Origin: Victivallaceae bacterium
Lineage (GTDB): Bacteria; Verrucomicrobiota; Lentisphaeria; Victivallales; Victivallaceae
Assembly: GCA_028698975.1 (NCBI GenBank)
Contig: JAQVVK010000002.1
Coordinates: 1 to 27,274 of the forward strand
Direction: 5' to 3'
Length of the DNA: 27,274 nt
Below, in pieces: positions 1-7,406 of the stretch; the first letter of the stretch is position 1, and each line of letters begins with the position of its first letter. The position numbers and the translations under genes are program-made. The notes under the pieces are model-generated. The model ran no database searches, had not been told where the DNA came from, and was given only the letters and a program-made list of their open reading frames with translations.

Positions 1-14
1 AGAACCAAAACATC

Positions 15-1754
15 ATGGCTGAAGAAAAGAAGTTCGAGAGCAACTTCCTGGATTTCACCTCCATCCCCGATTCGATGGAGCAACTGCTGGAATCCGGCAC
101 CGGCACCAACGCGTCCACCAAAGGCAAGATCGTGCAGGGCATCGTCGTCGCCAAGCGTCCTGACGGCGCAGTGGTAGACATCGGTTACAAGGCCGAGGGT
201 TTCGTGCCGTCCGGCGAATTCGTGAAGTTCGACGAAGTCAACGTCGGCGACAAGCTTGACGTATTTCTCGAAGAAGTTGAAAACCGCAACAATATGCCTG
301 AGCTGAGCCTCGAAAAGGCCAACTCCATCAAGGCTTGGAACCGCATCACCACCGAGTACGGCGAAGGCCATGTGGTCAAAGGGTTCATGCGTCACCGCGT
401 CAAGGGCGGCGTCATGGTCGACGTCGAGGGATTCCCCGCGTTTCTGCCCGGTTCGCAGATCGATGTCGGCCCGGTGCGCAACATCGACGACTACATCGGC
501 AAGGAATTTGACGTCAAGATCATCAAGATCAATCTCGAACGCCGCAACATCGTGGTTTCGCGCCGCGAACTGCTTGAGGAAACCCTCAAGGGCAAGCGCG
601 CCGAGTTGCTTACTGATATGAAGGTTGACGAGATCCGCAAGGGCGTGGTCAAGAACATCACCGATTTCGGCGCGTTCATCGACCTCGGCGGCGTGGACGG
701 CTTGCTCCATATCACTGATATTAGCTGGGGCCGCATCTCCCACCCGTCCGAAGTGCTTTCGGTCGGCCAGGAGCTTGAAGTTGTCATCATCGGCATCGAT
801 CGTGACAAAGAGCGTGTTTCGCTCGGCCTCAAGCAGAAGACCCGCAATCCGTGGGACGATGTCGTTGCCAAGTATCCGAAGGGCAGCCACGTCAACGGCA
901 AAGTGGTCAACATCATGCCTTACGGCGCGTTCGTCGAGATCGAGACCGGCGTCGAGGGTTTGATTCACGTTTCCGAGATGAGCTGGACCAAGCGCGTCAG
1001 CAAGGCCAGCGATGTTTTGGCCGTCGGTCAGGAAGTCGAAGCCGTGGTGCTCGATATTGACCGCGACAGCCGCAAGATATCTCTGGGGTTGCGCCAGACT
1101 GAGCGCAATCCGTGGGAAGTGCTCGCCGAGAAGTATCCGGTTGGAAAGCGCATCACCGGCAAGGTCCGCAATATGACCAGCTACGGTGCGTTTGTCGAGA
1201 TCGAAAACGACATCGACGGTATGATCCATGTTTCGGATATGAGCTGGACCCGCAAGATCAACAACCCGAACGAGGTTTTGAAACCCGGTCAGGAAGTCGA
1301 AGTGGTCATTCTCGAGATCAATCCGGAGCAGCAGCGCATTTCTCTCGGTCTCAAGCAGGCCGAGGCCGATCCGTGGGCCAACATCGACCAGCTCTACAAG
1401 GTCGGCGGTGTTGTCAAGGGCAAGGTCACCAAGATCGCGGCGTTCGGCGCGTTTGTCGAGCTGTCCAACAAGATCGACGGGCTCATTCACATTTCGCAGC
1501 TCAGCCGCGAGCATGTGGAGAAGGTCAAGGATGTTCTGGCGGTTGGTCAGGATGTCGAAGCCCGGGTCATCAAGGTCGATCACGACGAGCGTCGCATCGG
1601 TCTTTCGATCAAGGCGGTCAACGGTGATTTCTCGCCGGAAGACCTCAAGGCTGCCGAAGAAGAATACACCGCCGCGCTTAAGCCGGGCGAACCCATGGTT
1701 GATATGGGTGAGGTATTCAACAACGAATCGCTGGCGGGTCTCAAGCTCGACTGA
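15..1754 (+). CDS. rpsA: 30S ribosomal protein S1
   Basis: Ribosomal protein S1 binds mRNA on the 30S subunit and helps initiation on leaders with weak or structured ribosome binding sites. The 579-residue product carries six S1/OB-fold repeats at about residues 37-100, 117-182, 203-272, 290-359, 377-446 and 463-532. The last four share the typical pattern GAF(V/I)(D/E)...G(L/M)(I/L)H(I/V)S. Repeats 1 and 2 are the divergent ribosome-docking pair, as in other six-repeat S1 proteins. The length is close to the usual 550-580 residues. Only 14 bases precede the ATG and they show no Shine-Dalgarno, which is common for rpsA because of autoregulation. A strong terminator follows, so it is transcribed separately from the next operon. 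Identification is secure. Confidence 0.97.
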   Translation: MAEEKKFESNFLDFTSIPDSMEQLLESGTGTNASTKGKIVQGIVVAKRPDGAVVDIGYKAEGFVPSGEFVKFDEVNVGDKLDVFLEEVENRNNMPELSLEKANSIKAWNRITTEYGEGHVVKGFMRHRVKGGVMVDVEGFPAFLPGSQIDVGPVRNIDDYIGKEFDVKIIKINLERRNIVVSRRELLEETLKGKRAELLTDMKVDEIRKGVVKNITDFGAFIDLGGVDGLLHITDISWGRISHPSEVLSVGQELEVVIIGIDRDKERVSLGLKQKTRNPWDDVVAKYPKGSHVNGKVVNIMPYGAFVEIETGVEGLIHVSEMSWTKRVSKASDVLAVGQEVEAVVLDIDRDSRKISLGLRQTERNPWEVLAEKYPVGKRITGKVRNMTSYGAFVEIENDIDGMIHVSDMSWTRKINNPNEVLKPGQEVEVVILEINPEQQRISLGLKQAEADPWANIDQLYKVGGVVKGKVTKIAAFGAFVELSNKIDGLIHISQLSREHVEKVKDVLAVGQDVEARVIKVDHDERRIGLSIKAVNGDFSPEDLKAAEEEYTAALKPGEPMVDMGEVFNNESLAGLKLD

Positions 1755-1774
1755 CGGATCGTGTTATGAAATCG

Positions 1775-1809
1775 CAGGCGCGGGAAAATCTCCCGCGCCT
1801 GTTTTTTTT
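1775..1809 (+). terminator. Intrinsic terminator of rpsA
   Basis: A perfect 11-bp GC-rich stem pairs 1775-1785 with 1791-1801 around a 5-nt loop and is followed directly by eight T residues (1802-1809). It begins 20 bases after the rpsA stop codon. This is a textbook Rho-independent terminator for the plus strand. Confidence 0.95.
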
Positions 1810-1857
1810 GTATAACCGACTAATTTACAAAAAATCATAAAAATAACGGTATCGGGG

Positions 1858-1886
1858 GTGACAAACCGCAATTATCGGGTTATATT
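1858..1886 (+). promoter_or_regulatory. Sigma70-type promoter of the aminotransferase-msbA-murC operon
   Basis: GTGACA (1858-1863) and TATATT (1881-1886) each match 5 of 6 consensus bases and are 17 bp apart. The expected start of transcription near 1893 gives a leader of about 38 nt before the ATG at 1931, which has a strong GGAGG at 1921-1925. An imperfect inverted repeat (1811-1819 and 1875-1884, one extra base) brackets the promoter, and its right arm overlaps the -10 box. Confidence 0.7.
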
Positions 1887-1930
1887 ACACCATTGTCGTT
1901 GTTTTGCCGACTAAATAATTGGAGGAAAAT

Positions 1931-3052
1931 ATGTCGATTCCGCTACTTGATCTTAAATCGCAGTATGCTCCGCTCAAAAACGAGATCATGAAAGAGATTT
2001 CGGATGTTTGCGATTCACAATATTTCATACTTGGTCCCAAGGTCGAAAAGTTGGAAAAAGAGGCCGCCGAATATTGCCACAGCAAATTCGCGGTAGGCGT
2101 GACCAGCGGCTCCGACGCGCTCATCATCTCGTTGATGGTCGAGGGTATCGGCGCCGGTGATGAAGTCATTACCACTCCGTTTACCTTTTTCGCCACGGCC
2201 GGCGCCATCGTGCGGGTCGGCGCGACCCCGGTGTTTGCCGACATCGACCCGGTCACCTTTAATATCGACCCCAAGGAAATCGCGGCGAAGGTGACTTCGC
2301 GCACCAAAGCGATCATACCGGTGCATCTTTTCGGTCAGGCCGCTGACATGGGGCCGATCATGGAGATCGCCCGCAAGCATGGCCTTAAAGTGATCGAAGA
2401 CGCTTGTCAGGCGATCGGTGCCGAGTACAACGGCCGCCGCGTCGGGTCGATCGGCGATTACGGCTGTTTCAGCTTCTTTCCCAGCAAGAACCTCGGTTGC
2501 TTCGGCGACGGCGGGCTGGTGACTTGCAATGACGAGAAAAAAGCCCAACTTCTCAAAATCTTCCGCAATCACGGGCAGAGCGGTACCTACATGCATGATT
2601 ACGTCGGCGGAAACTTCCGGCTTGACGCGCTGCAGGCGGCTGTCCTCTCGATAAAACTGCGTCACCTCGATGACTGGAGCATGGCGCGTCAACACAACGC
2701 CGCCGAATATCGCAAACTCTTTGCCGAGGCCGGGTTGACCGACAGTATCGTGCTGCCGCGTGAAGCGGATTACCCGGTGCGTCATATCTACAACCAGTTT
2801 TGCATCCGGGTGGCCGGCGGCCGCCGCGACGCGCTGCGCCAGTATCTGCACGATCAGGGCATCGGCTGCGCGGTCTATTACCCGCTGTCGCTGCATTTGC
2901 AGAACTGCTTCGCCAAGCTGGGCGGCAAACCGGGCGATTTCCCGGTCAGCGAAAAGGTCTCCGGCGAAATCATGGCTCTGCCCATCTACCCGGAATCGAC
3001 CGGCGAACAACGCGAACAGGTGGTAAAAGCCATCGCCGCTTTTCTGGCTTGA
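1931..3052 (+). CDS. DegT/DnrJ/EryC1/StrS family sugar aminotransferase
   Basis: A PLP-dependent transaminase of the nucleotide-sugar class, which converts a keto-sugar nucleotide to an amino sugar for surface polysaccharide or lipid synthesis. The 373-residue protein has the family landmarks: N-terminal IPLLDLKSQY, SGSDAL near residues 57-62 for the PLP phosphate, VIEDACQAIGA in the middle, and the internal aldimine lysine K186 in FFPSKNLGCFGDGG. That last motif resembles WbpE/QdtB-like 3-aminotransferases more than ArnB, but the substrate cannot be fixed from sequence. The ATG at 1931 is chosen over an in-frame TTG at 1919 because GGAGG lies at 1921-1925. It is the first gene of an operon with msbA and murC, pointing to envelope glycoconjugate synthesis. 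Confidence 0.9.
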   Translation: MSIPLLDLKSQYAPLKNEIMKEISDVCDSQYFILGPKVEKLEKEAAEYCHSKFAVGVTSGSDALIISLMVEGIGAGDEVITTPFTFFATAGAIVRVGATPVFADIDPVTFNIDPKEIAAKVTSRTKAIIPVHLFGQAADMGPIMEIARKHGLKVIEDACQAIGAEYNGRRVGSIGDYGCFSFFPSKNLGCFGDGGLVTCNDEKKAQLLKIFRNHGQSGTYMHDYVGGNFRLDALQAAVLSIKLRHLDDWSMARQHNAAEYRKLFAEAGLTDSIVLPREADYPVRHIYNQFCIRVAGGRRDALRQYLHDQGIGCAVYYPLSLHLQNCFAKLGGKPGDFPVSEKVSGEIMALPIYPESTGEQREQVVKAIAAFLA

Positions 3053-3055
3053 CCG

Positions 3056-5104
3056 ATGAGTCGTAACGAGCCAAAACAAAAGATCAAGCCGCAGGTCTTC
3101 CTGCGGCTTCTTCAGTTTACCAAACCCTATTGGCTGAGGCTGTCTATCGGCATATTGGCCGGTATGCTGGTCGGCGGGTCGCTGTTTGTCACGCTGCTGC
3201 TTATTCCGGGGTTGGTCGGGGTGGTGGATTCCGGCGGCGCATTTGCATCCGAAAGCAAAGAGCGGCTGTTGGCCGAGCGCATTGTGCGCACCATAGGCTC
3301 CGACCCCAAGGCGTCAAACGAAATCAAAATCGAGGCGGTCACCCGTGAACTGGCTCCGCAGGATGATGACCCGCAGCTTACCAAAGTGCTCAAACAGGCC
3401 GAAAGCGCCGCCCGCAACTTCCGGTTGCCGTATCGTGTCGAGGGTCGCTCCATCCATTTGTTGTGGCCGGTGGATTATACGTTTGACGTGGTGGGCGCAT
3501 CGGGGCGTATCGCGTGGCAGATCTTTGCCATATACACCATTCTTTTTGTTGTATTCTGGGCGTTGAAAAACGTCGCCCACTATGTCAACGGCTACTGCAC
3601 CCGCTACGTCGGAGCCCGTGCGGTGGCCGATATGCGGGCGGCGATTTTCCGCCGTCTGATGGATCAGTCGCTTAATTTCTATGGCAAAGTCGATGTCGGT
3701 CACATGATAAGCCGTTGCACCAACGATACATCCGCGCTCGAAAGCGCGGTGTCGCACTCGGTGGAGGATTTGACCAATGCGCCGCTTCAGGTGCTGGGCT
3801 GTCTGGCGGCCATCTTGGTGGCTTGCCGGCAGTACCAAAATTTCTCGCTGGTGTTCATACTGCTGATCGGGTTTCCGATCATCGTGCTGCCGATAAACAT
3901 TATCGGCCGCAAGATACGCAAACTCTACAAAAAGGCGTATGCCCGCATTGCCGATGTTTTTTCGCGTATGCATGAATCGTTTTCATGTATACGGGTGGTC
4001 AAGGCCTATCATGCCGAAAATCAGGAGACTGTGCGTTTCGACGCGGCCAACAACCGTTATTTCCGGCAGGTGGTCAGGGCGTTGCGTTATCACTTGATGA
4101 TCTCCCCGGCCATGGAGCTGGTCGCCGTTTCATGCGTGCTGGTCTTTTTGCTTTATACCTACGCTCAGGGGGTGACGATCACCGAATTGGCCGCGCTGCT
4201 GTCACCCGCGTTTATGGCATACCGGCCGATCAAGGATATCGCCAAGGTGGTAGCCACACTTCAGCAGTCGATGGGCGCGGCCGACCGTTTCTTCGAGTTG
4301 ATCGATACCCACGATGAACTTCCGGAAAAGCCGGACGCGGTTGAGCTTAAAGCCTTTAACCGGGCGATCGAACTCGAGCATGTCTCATTCAAATATGACG
4401 ACAAGATAATAATCGACGATCTTTCTCTTACCATTCCGCATGGCAGCATGGTGGCGGTGGTCGGCGAGACGGGTTCCGGCAAGACCACGGTGGCCAATCT
4501 CATTGCCCGTTTTTACGATGTTTCTTCCGGAGCGGTGCGTATCGACGGCGTCGATGTGCGTGATTGCTCGATTGCTTCGTTGCGCGGTTTGATCGGGGTA
4601 GTCAATCAGGACGCGATATTGTTTGACGATACCATTGCCTACAATATCGCCTACGGCAAACCCGACGCCACCCGCGAGGAGATCGTCGAAGCGGCCAAGC
4701 TCGCCAATGCACATGAATTCATCGTGGACGGGCGACACCCGGCCGGTTACGATACCGAAGTCGGCGAAAAGGGTTTCCTGCTCTCCGGCGGCGAGAAACA
4801 GCGTCTGGCTATCGCACGGGCGATTTTGCGCAATCCGCCGATCCTGATTTTGGACGAGGCGACCAGCGCGCTCGATACGGTGACTGAGAAACTGGTGCAG
4901 GACGCGCTGAACCGGGCGATGAGCAATCGCACCGTGTTTGCCATTGCCCACCGGTTGAGCACGATCCAGAAAGCCGACCTGATTCTGGTGCTTGAGCATG
5001 GACACATCGCCGAGGCCGGTTCTCATGCCGAACTCATGGCCAAAAACGGCATGTACCGACGGTTGCACAATACGCAGTTTGAAATGGACGAAGTGCATTC
5101 GTAA
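3056..5104 (+). CDS. msbA: MsbA-like lipid A/lipid-linked export ABC transporter (permease-ATPase fusion)
   Basis: An inner-membrane half-transporter with fused membrane and ATPase domains, likely a homodimeric flippase for lipid A or another envelope lipid. The 682 residues comprise a membrane domain (TM1 about 28-55, TM2 about 151-172, then four more helices to about 380) and an ATPase with Walker A GETGSGKTT near 469, signature LSGGEKQR near 576, Walker B ILILDEATSALD near 597 and the switch histidine in AHRLST near 631. It is about 100 residues longer than E. coli MsbA (582). The excess is a hydrophilic segment at about 56-150 between TM1 and TM2, so it should be periplasmic. The start is 3 bases after the upstream stop with no clear Shine-Dalgarno, implying coupled translation. 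The substrate is inferred; another multidrug-type exporter is possible. Confidence 0.85.
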   Translation: MSRNEPKQKIKPQVFLRLLQFTKPYWLRLSIGILAGMLVGGSLFVTLLLIPGLVGVVDSGGAFASESKERLLAERIVRTIGSDPKASNEIKIEAVTRELAPQDDDPQLTKVLKQAESAARNFRLPYRVEGRSIHLLWPVDYTFDVVGASGRIAWQIFAIYTILFVVFWALKNVAHYVNGYCTRYVGARAVADMRAAIFRRLMDQSLNFYGKVDVGHMISRCTNDTSALESAVSHSVEDLTNAPLQVLGCLAAILVACRQYQNFSLVFILLIGFPIIVLPINIIGRKIRKLYKKAYARIADVFSRMHESFSCIRVVKAYHAENQETVRFDAANNRYFRQVVRALRYHLMISPAMELVAVSCVLVFLLYTYAQGVTITELAALLSPAFMAYRPIKDIAKVVATLQQSMGAADRFFELIDTHDELPEKPDAVELKAFNRAIELEHVSFKYDDKIIIDDLSLTIPHGSMVAVVGETGSGKTTVANLIARFYDVSSGAVRIDGVDVRDCSIASLRGLIGVVNQDAILFDDTIAYNIAYGKPDATREEIVEAAKLANAHEFIVDGRHPAGYDTEVGEKGFLLSGGEKQRLAIARAILRNPPILILDEATSALDTVTEKLVQDALNRAMSNRTVFAIAHRLSTIQKADLILVLEHGHIAEAGSHAELMAKNGMYRRLHNTQFEMDEVHS

Positions 5105-5109
5105 TAGCC

Positions 5110-6396
5110 ATGACCGCATTTACCTGTATTCATTTTGTCGGAATCGGCGGAGCCGGAATGGCCCCTTTGGCCGCTATTGTGCTCGAACGCGGCGGACGGG
5201 TGACCGGCTCCGACCGTGAGAGCAACCATAAGACGGCGTATCTGTCGGCGCACGGCGCACAGGTGACCGTCGGCCATGCCGCCGGAAATCTGCCGGACGC
5301 CGCCGCGCTGCTGGTTTACTCGTCGGCGGTGGGGGATGACAATCCGGAGCGGGTCAAGGCGCGTCGGCTCGGTATTCCCGAATTACGTCGCGGTGAGTTT
5401 CTTTCCGAGTTGGTCAAGGCGTATTCCCGCGTGACCGCGATTTCCGGTTCGCACGGCAAAAGCAGCGTGACCGCCATGATTGCCCACATCCTGAACCGGG
5501 GTGGGATGAACCCCGGATTTATGATCGGAGCGGAGCTTTCCGACGGCGGCATGTCATCGGCGGCGGGATGCAACGATGATATTTTTGTCACCGAGGCGGA
5601 TGAATCAGACGGTACTCACAAGCTGTTGAAGCCATATTTAGCGGTTATTCCCAATATTGAGGACGATCATGCGTGGAGCGTAGGCGGCCGCGAGGCGTTA
5701 TATGCCAATTTTGCCGAGCTGATCGGCAACTCGCGTCATGTGATCGGTTTTGCCGGGCCGGTGACCGACGGACTTTTTGCGGCTCACGGCTCCGCCTTGC
5801 GGCTTACGCCGCCGCCGGGTGATGTCTTTGACGTATGGCGCGGTTTTCAAGCCCGCAACGCCATGCTGGCGGTCGAGGCCGCGGTGCTGCTGGGGATGGA
5901 GCGAAATCGCGCGGTCGAATTGTTGCGCGACTTCAAAGGCGTGGCGCGCCGGGTCACGGTGCGTTACGAGTCGCCGGAGCTTACCATAATCGAGGATTAT
6001 GCCCATCACCCCACCGAAGTGGCCAATTCGATCTCATTTTTGCGTGCCGGGTACCCGGATCATCATTTGCGGGTATTGTTTCAGCCGCACCGCTATGCCC
6101 GGTTGGCGCGTTACCTCGACGATTTGGCCAAGGTGCTGCGGGAGGCCGATTCCTGTCTGGTCACGCCGGTATTTGCCGCATGGTGCGAGCGCGGCGGAGT
6201 GGATTCTCAAACGCTGGTCGATCATATCGGGCCGACGGCGGCGACGGTGACGGCCGATTGGCCGGAGGTCGCCGGGGTTTCGGTCGCCGCTCCCGCCGAT
6301 GGCCGGCCGCTGTTGCTGGCGGTCATTGGGGCCGGCGACATCGACCGGGTCTTCGCATTTTTACCGGGTGCGGAACCGGAAAAAAAGAACGGGTGA
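5110..6396 (+). CDS. murC: UDP-N-acetylmuramate--L-alanine ligase
   Basis: Cytoplasmic Mur ligase that adds L-alanine to UDP-MurNAc using ATP in peptidoglycan precursor synthesis. The 428-residue protein shows FVGIGGAGM (residues 9-17) of the UDP-binding Rossmann domain, the ATP loop GSHGKSSVT (about 113-121), EADESDGT (about 161-168), the histidine-rich DYAHHPTE and QPHRYARL typical of MurC and Mpl. The ATP loop has serines where GTHGKTTT is usual, a conservative change. It is somewhat short for MurC (about 450-490). Mpl is a less likely alternative. The gene starts 5 bases after msbA stops and is the last gene of this envelope operon; no strong terminator follows. Confidence 0.9.
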   Translation: MTAFTCIHFVGIGGAGMAPLAAIVLERGGRVTGSDRESNHKTAYLSAHGAQVTVGHAAGNLPDAAALLVYSSAVGDDNPERVKARRLGIPELRRGEFLSELVKAYSRVTAISGSHGKSSVTAMIAHILNRGGMNPGFMIGAELSDGGMSSAAGCNDDIFVTEADESDGTHKLLKPYLAVIPNIEDDHAWSVGGREALYANFAELIGNSRHVIGFAGPVTDGLFAAHGSALRLTPPPGDVFDVWRGFQARNAMLAVEAAVLLGMERNRAVELLRDFKGVARRVTVRYESPELTIIEDYAHHPTEVANSISFLRAGYPDHHLRVLFQPHRYARLARYLDDLAKVLREADSCLVTPVFAAWCERGGVDSQTLVDHIGPTAATVTADWPEVAGVSVAAPADGRPLLLAVIGAGDIDRVFAFLPGAEPEKKNG

Positions 6397-6456
6397 ACCG
6401 GTATGGGTGGATATCGCCGCCCTATTTACCGATTCGCCCGTTGAATGTGGCGCAAC

Positions 6457-6474
6457 CCGCAATCAGAATTGCGG
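6457..6474. repeat. 7-bp inverted repeat between convergent genes
   Basis: CCGCAAT (6457-6463) and ATTGCGG (6468-6474) form a perfect 7-bp hairpin with a 4-nt loop. It overlaps the stop codon of the minus-strand gene and lies 60 bases beyond murC. Neither side has a T tract, so an intrinsic terminator is not supported. It may act as a weak bidirectional end or protect 3' ends. Confidence 0.4.
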
Positions 6475-6822
6475 AGCCTGTTGCTGATAAGTGTTTTGCA
6501 CCTGCTGTGCCGCTGTAACGCTGGTCACCGGATACCAGGCGGCCGTGCTGACCTGCGGGTCGTTGCCGGCGATCACGGAAAGCTGAAGTGCCCAGACTTG
6601 ACCGGTCGCCGTATCGAGCTTGAACAGGATTTTTTGTTCGTTGCCGTTGGGCATGGTGTTGTTTTGCAGCATGCCGACATTGATTTCCCCGACAAGCATA
6701 GCATATCTGGCCGGTGCATAAACCTGAGTGTCGCCTGCCGCGTTTACCGGCATAAATGATGCGACCATAAGCAGCACCATTGTCACAACACCGATTATTG
6801 CGATTACCCATATCTTGTTCAT
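6463..6822 (-). CDS. Small secreted or membrane-anchored protein of unknown function
   Basis: A 119-residue protein I do not recognise as a named family. It begins with a positively charged residue and a hydrophobic segment (about residues 5-24), then PVNAAG, which could be a signal peptidase I site after NA or the end of a membrane anchor. The mature part contains KILFKLDTATGQVWAL, a short motif reminiscent of small envelope proteins with a DTxTGxxW signature, and a Gln-rich tail. The start is supported by GAGG about 5 bases upstream of the ATG. It follows the Cys-rich lipoprotein gene by 39 bases on the same strand, so the two are probably co-transcribed and both envelope-located. Function unknown. 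Confidence 0.7.
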   Translation of the reverse strand: MNKIWVIAIIGVVTMVLLMVASFMPVNAAGDTQVYAPARYAMLVGEINVGMLQNNTMPNGNEQKILFKLDTATGQVWALQLSVIAGNDPQVSTAAWYPVTSVTAAQQVQNTYQQQAPQF

Positions 6823-6861
6823 GAGACCTCGCTTTCCCTGTAATTCAGAATTTTACACCAA

Positions 6862-7110
6862 TTACTGTGCTTTTTCGGTCACATGCTCGGTGCTCTGCTG
6901 CATCGGACAAGCTTTGGTGTCTTTCTGCAGCATCGGGCAGTCCTTGGCGTTCATTTTTTTGTGGCTCGGGCAGTTGGGGTCGGACGGGTTGCCGCAGCAG
7001 GTTTTGCCTTTGCCGTCGCAATCGTCCCAAACGTCTTCGGCGCACCGGCAGCCCACGGTCAAAAACGCGGCGGCGGCGGCAACCGACAAAACAATAACCC
7101 ATTTTCTCAT
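6862..7110 (-). CDS. Small cysteine-rich lipoprotein, function unknown
   Basis: An 82-residue predicted lipoprotein. A signal peptide (MRKW followed by an Ala/Val-rich core) ends in the lipobox LTVGC, with the lipidated cysteine at position 21. The mature part is very polar and holds seven further cysteines (23, 31, 38, 39, 47, 58, 68), including a CC pair and a DCPM...ACPM near-repeat at 57-70. This suggests disulfide bonding or metal binding in the periplasm; neither is proven. The second of two in-frame ATGs is taken as start because a strong GAGGAGGTG sits just before it, and the first ATG (7123-7125) overlaps that ribosome binding site. It leads a two-gene unit with the 119-residue protein. 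No family recognised. Confidence 0.75.
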   Translation of the reverse strand: MRKWVIVLSVAAAAAFLTVGCRCAEDVWDDCDGKGKTCCGNPSDPNCPSHKKMNAKDCPMLQKDTKACPMQQSTEHVTEKAQ

Positions 7111-7161
7111 AACGCACCTCCTCATTGTTGTTGTTTGGCGGTACTCCTTCCGCCATTCTTC

Positions 7162-7189
7162 AAAATAAGCGTTCCGGCATAAAAATCAA
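7162..7189 (-). promoter_or_regulatory. Possible promoter of the Cys-rich lipoprotein unit
   Basis: On the minus strand TTGATT (7184-7189) is followed after 16 bp by TATTTT (7162-7167), matching 4 of 6 consensus bases each. The region is AT-rich relative to its surroundings and lies about 50 bases upstream of the ATG. Only moderately convincing. Confidence 0.35.
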
Positions 7190-7300
7190 CATAAATTCGA
7201 TCTGAAAAGCGTTTAAGTATATTTTTTATTCAAAAATCATCGCACGGCGCGGATAAAGTCATCGTAAGAAAAACCAAAATTAAAACGCAATGATTTGTAA

Positions 7301-7330
7301 TTGATTTTTTCAGTGATAAGTTATAATATT
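7301..7330 (+). promoter_or_regulatory. Promoter candidate for the beta-solenoid protein gene
   Basis: The AT-rich segment 7190-7406 holds a perfect TATAAT (7322-7327) with TTGATT at 7301-7306. The spacing is 15 bp, or 18 bp if TAATAT (7325-7330) is the true -10 box. The leader would be about 70 nt. The ribosome binding site is modest (AGGG at 7395-7398). Confidence 0.5.
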
Positions 7331-7406
7331 GGTGTGTTATTGATGATTAAGGTGTTATTGATTAAAAAGAGCGGTTTTTGTGCGGTAAAAATATAGGGTA
7401 AACATC

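Noticed and set aside
15..1754. Tandem DNA repeats within rpsA
   Set aside because: The similarity between segments reflects the six S1 domains of the protein, not a recent DNA duplication.
1919..1930. TTG start for the aminotransferase, four codons upstream
   Set aside because: It would place the GGAGG ribosome binding site inside the coding region; the ATG at 1931 is correctly spaced.
6457..6474. Intrinsic terminator between murC and the small secreted protein gene
   Set aside because: A 7-bp hairpin exists but neither strand has a T run after it.
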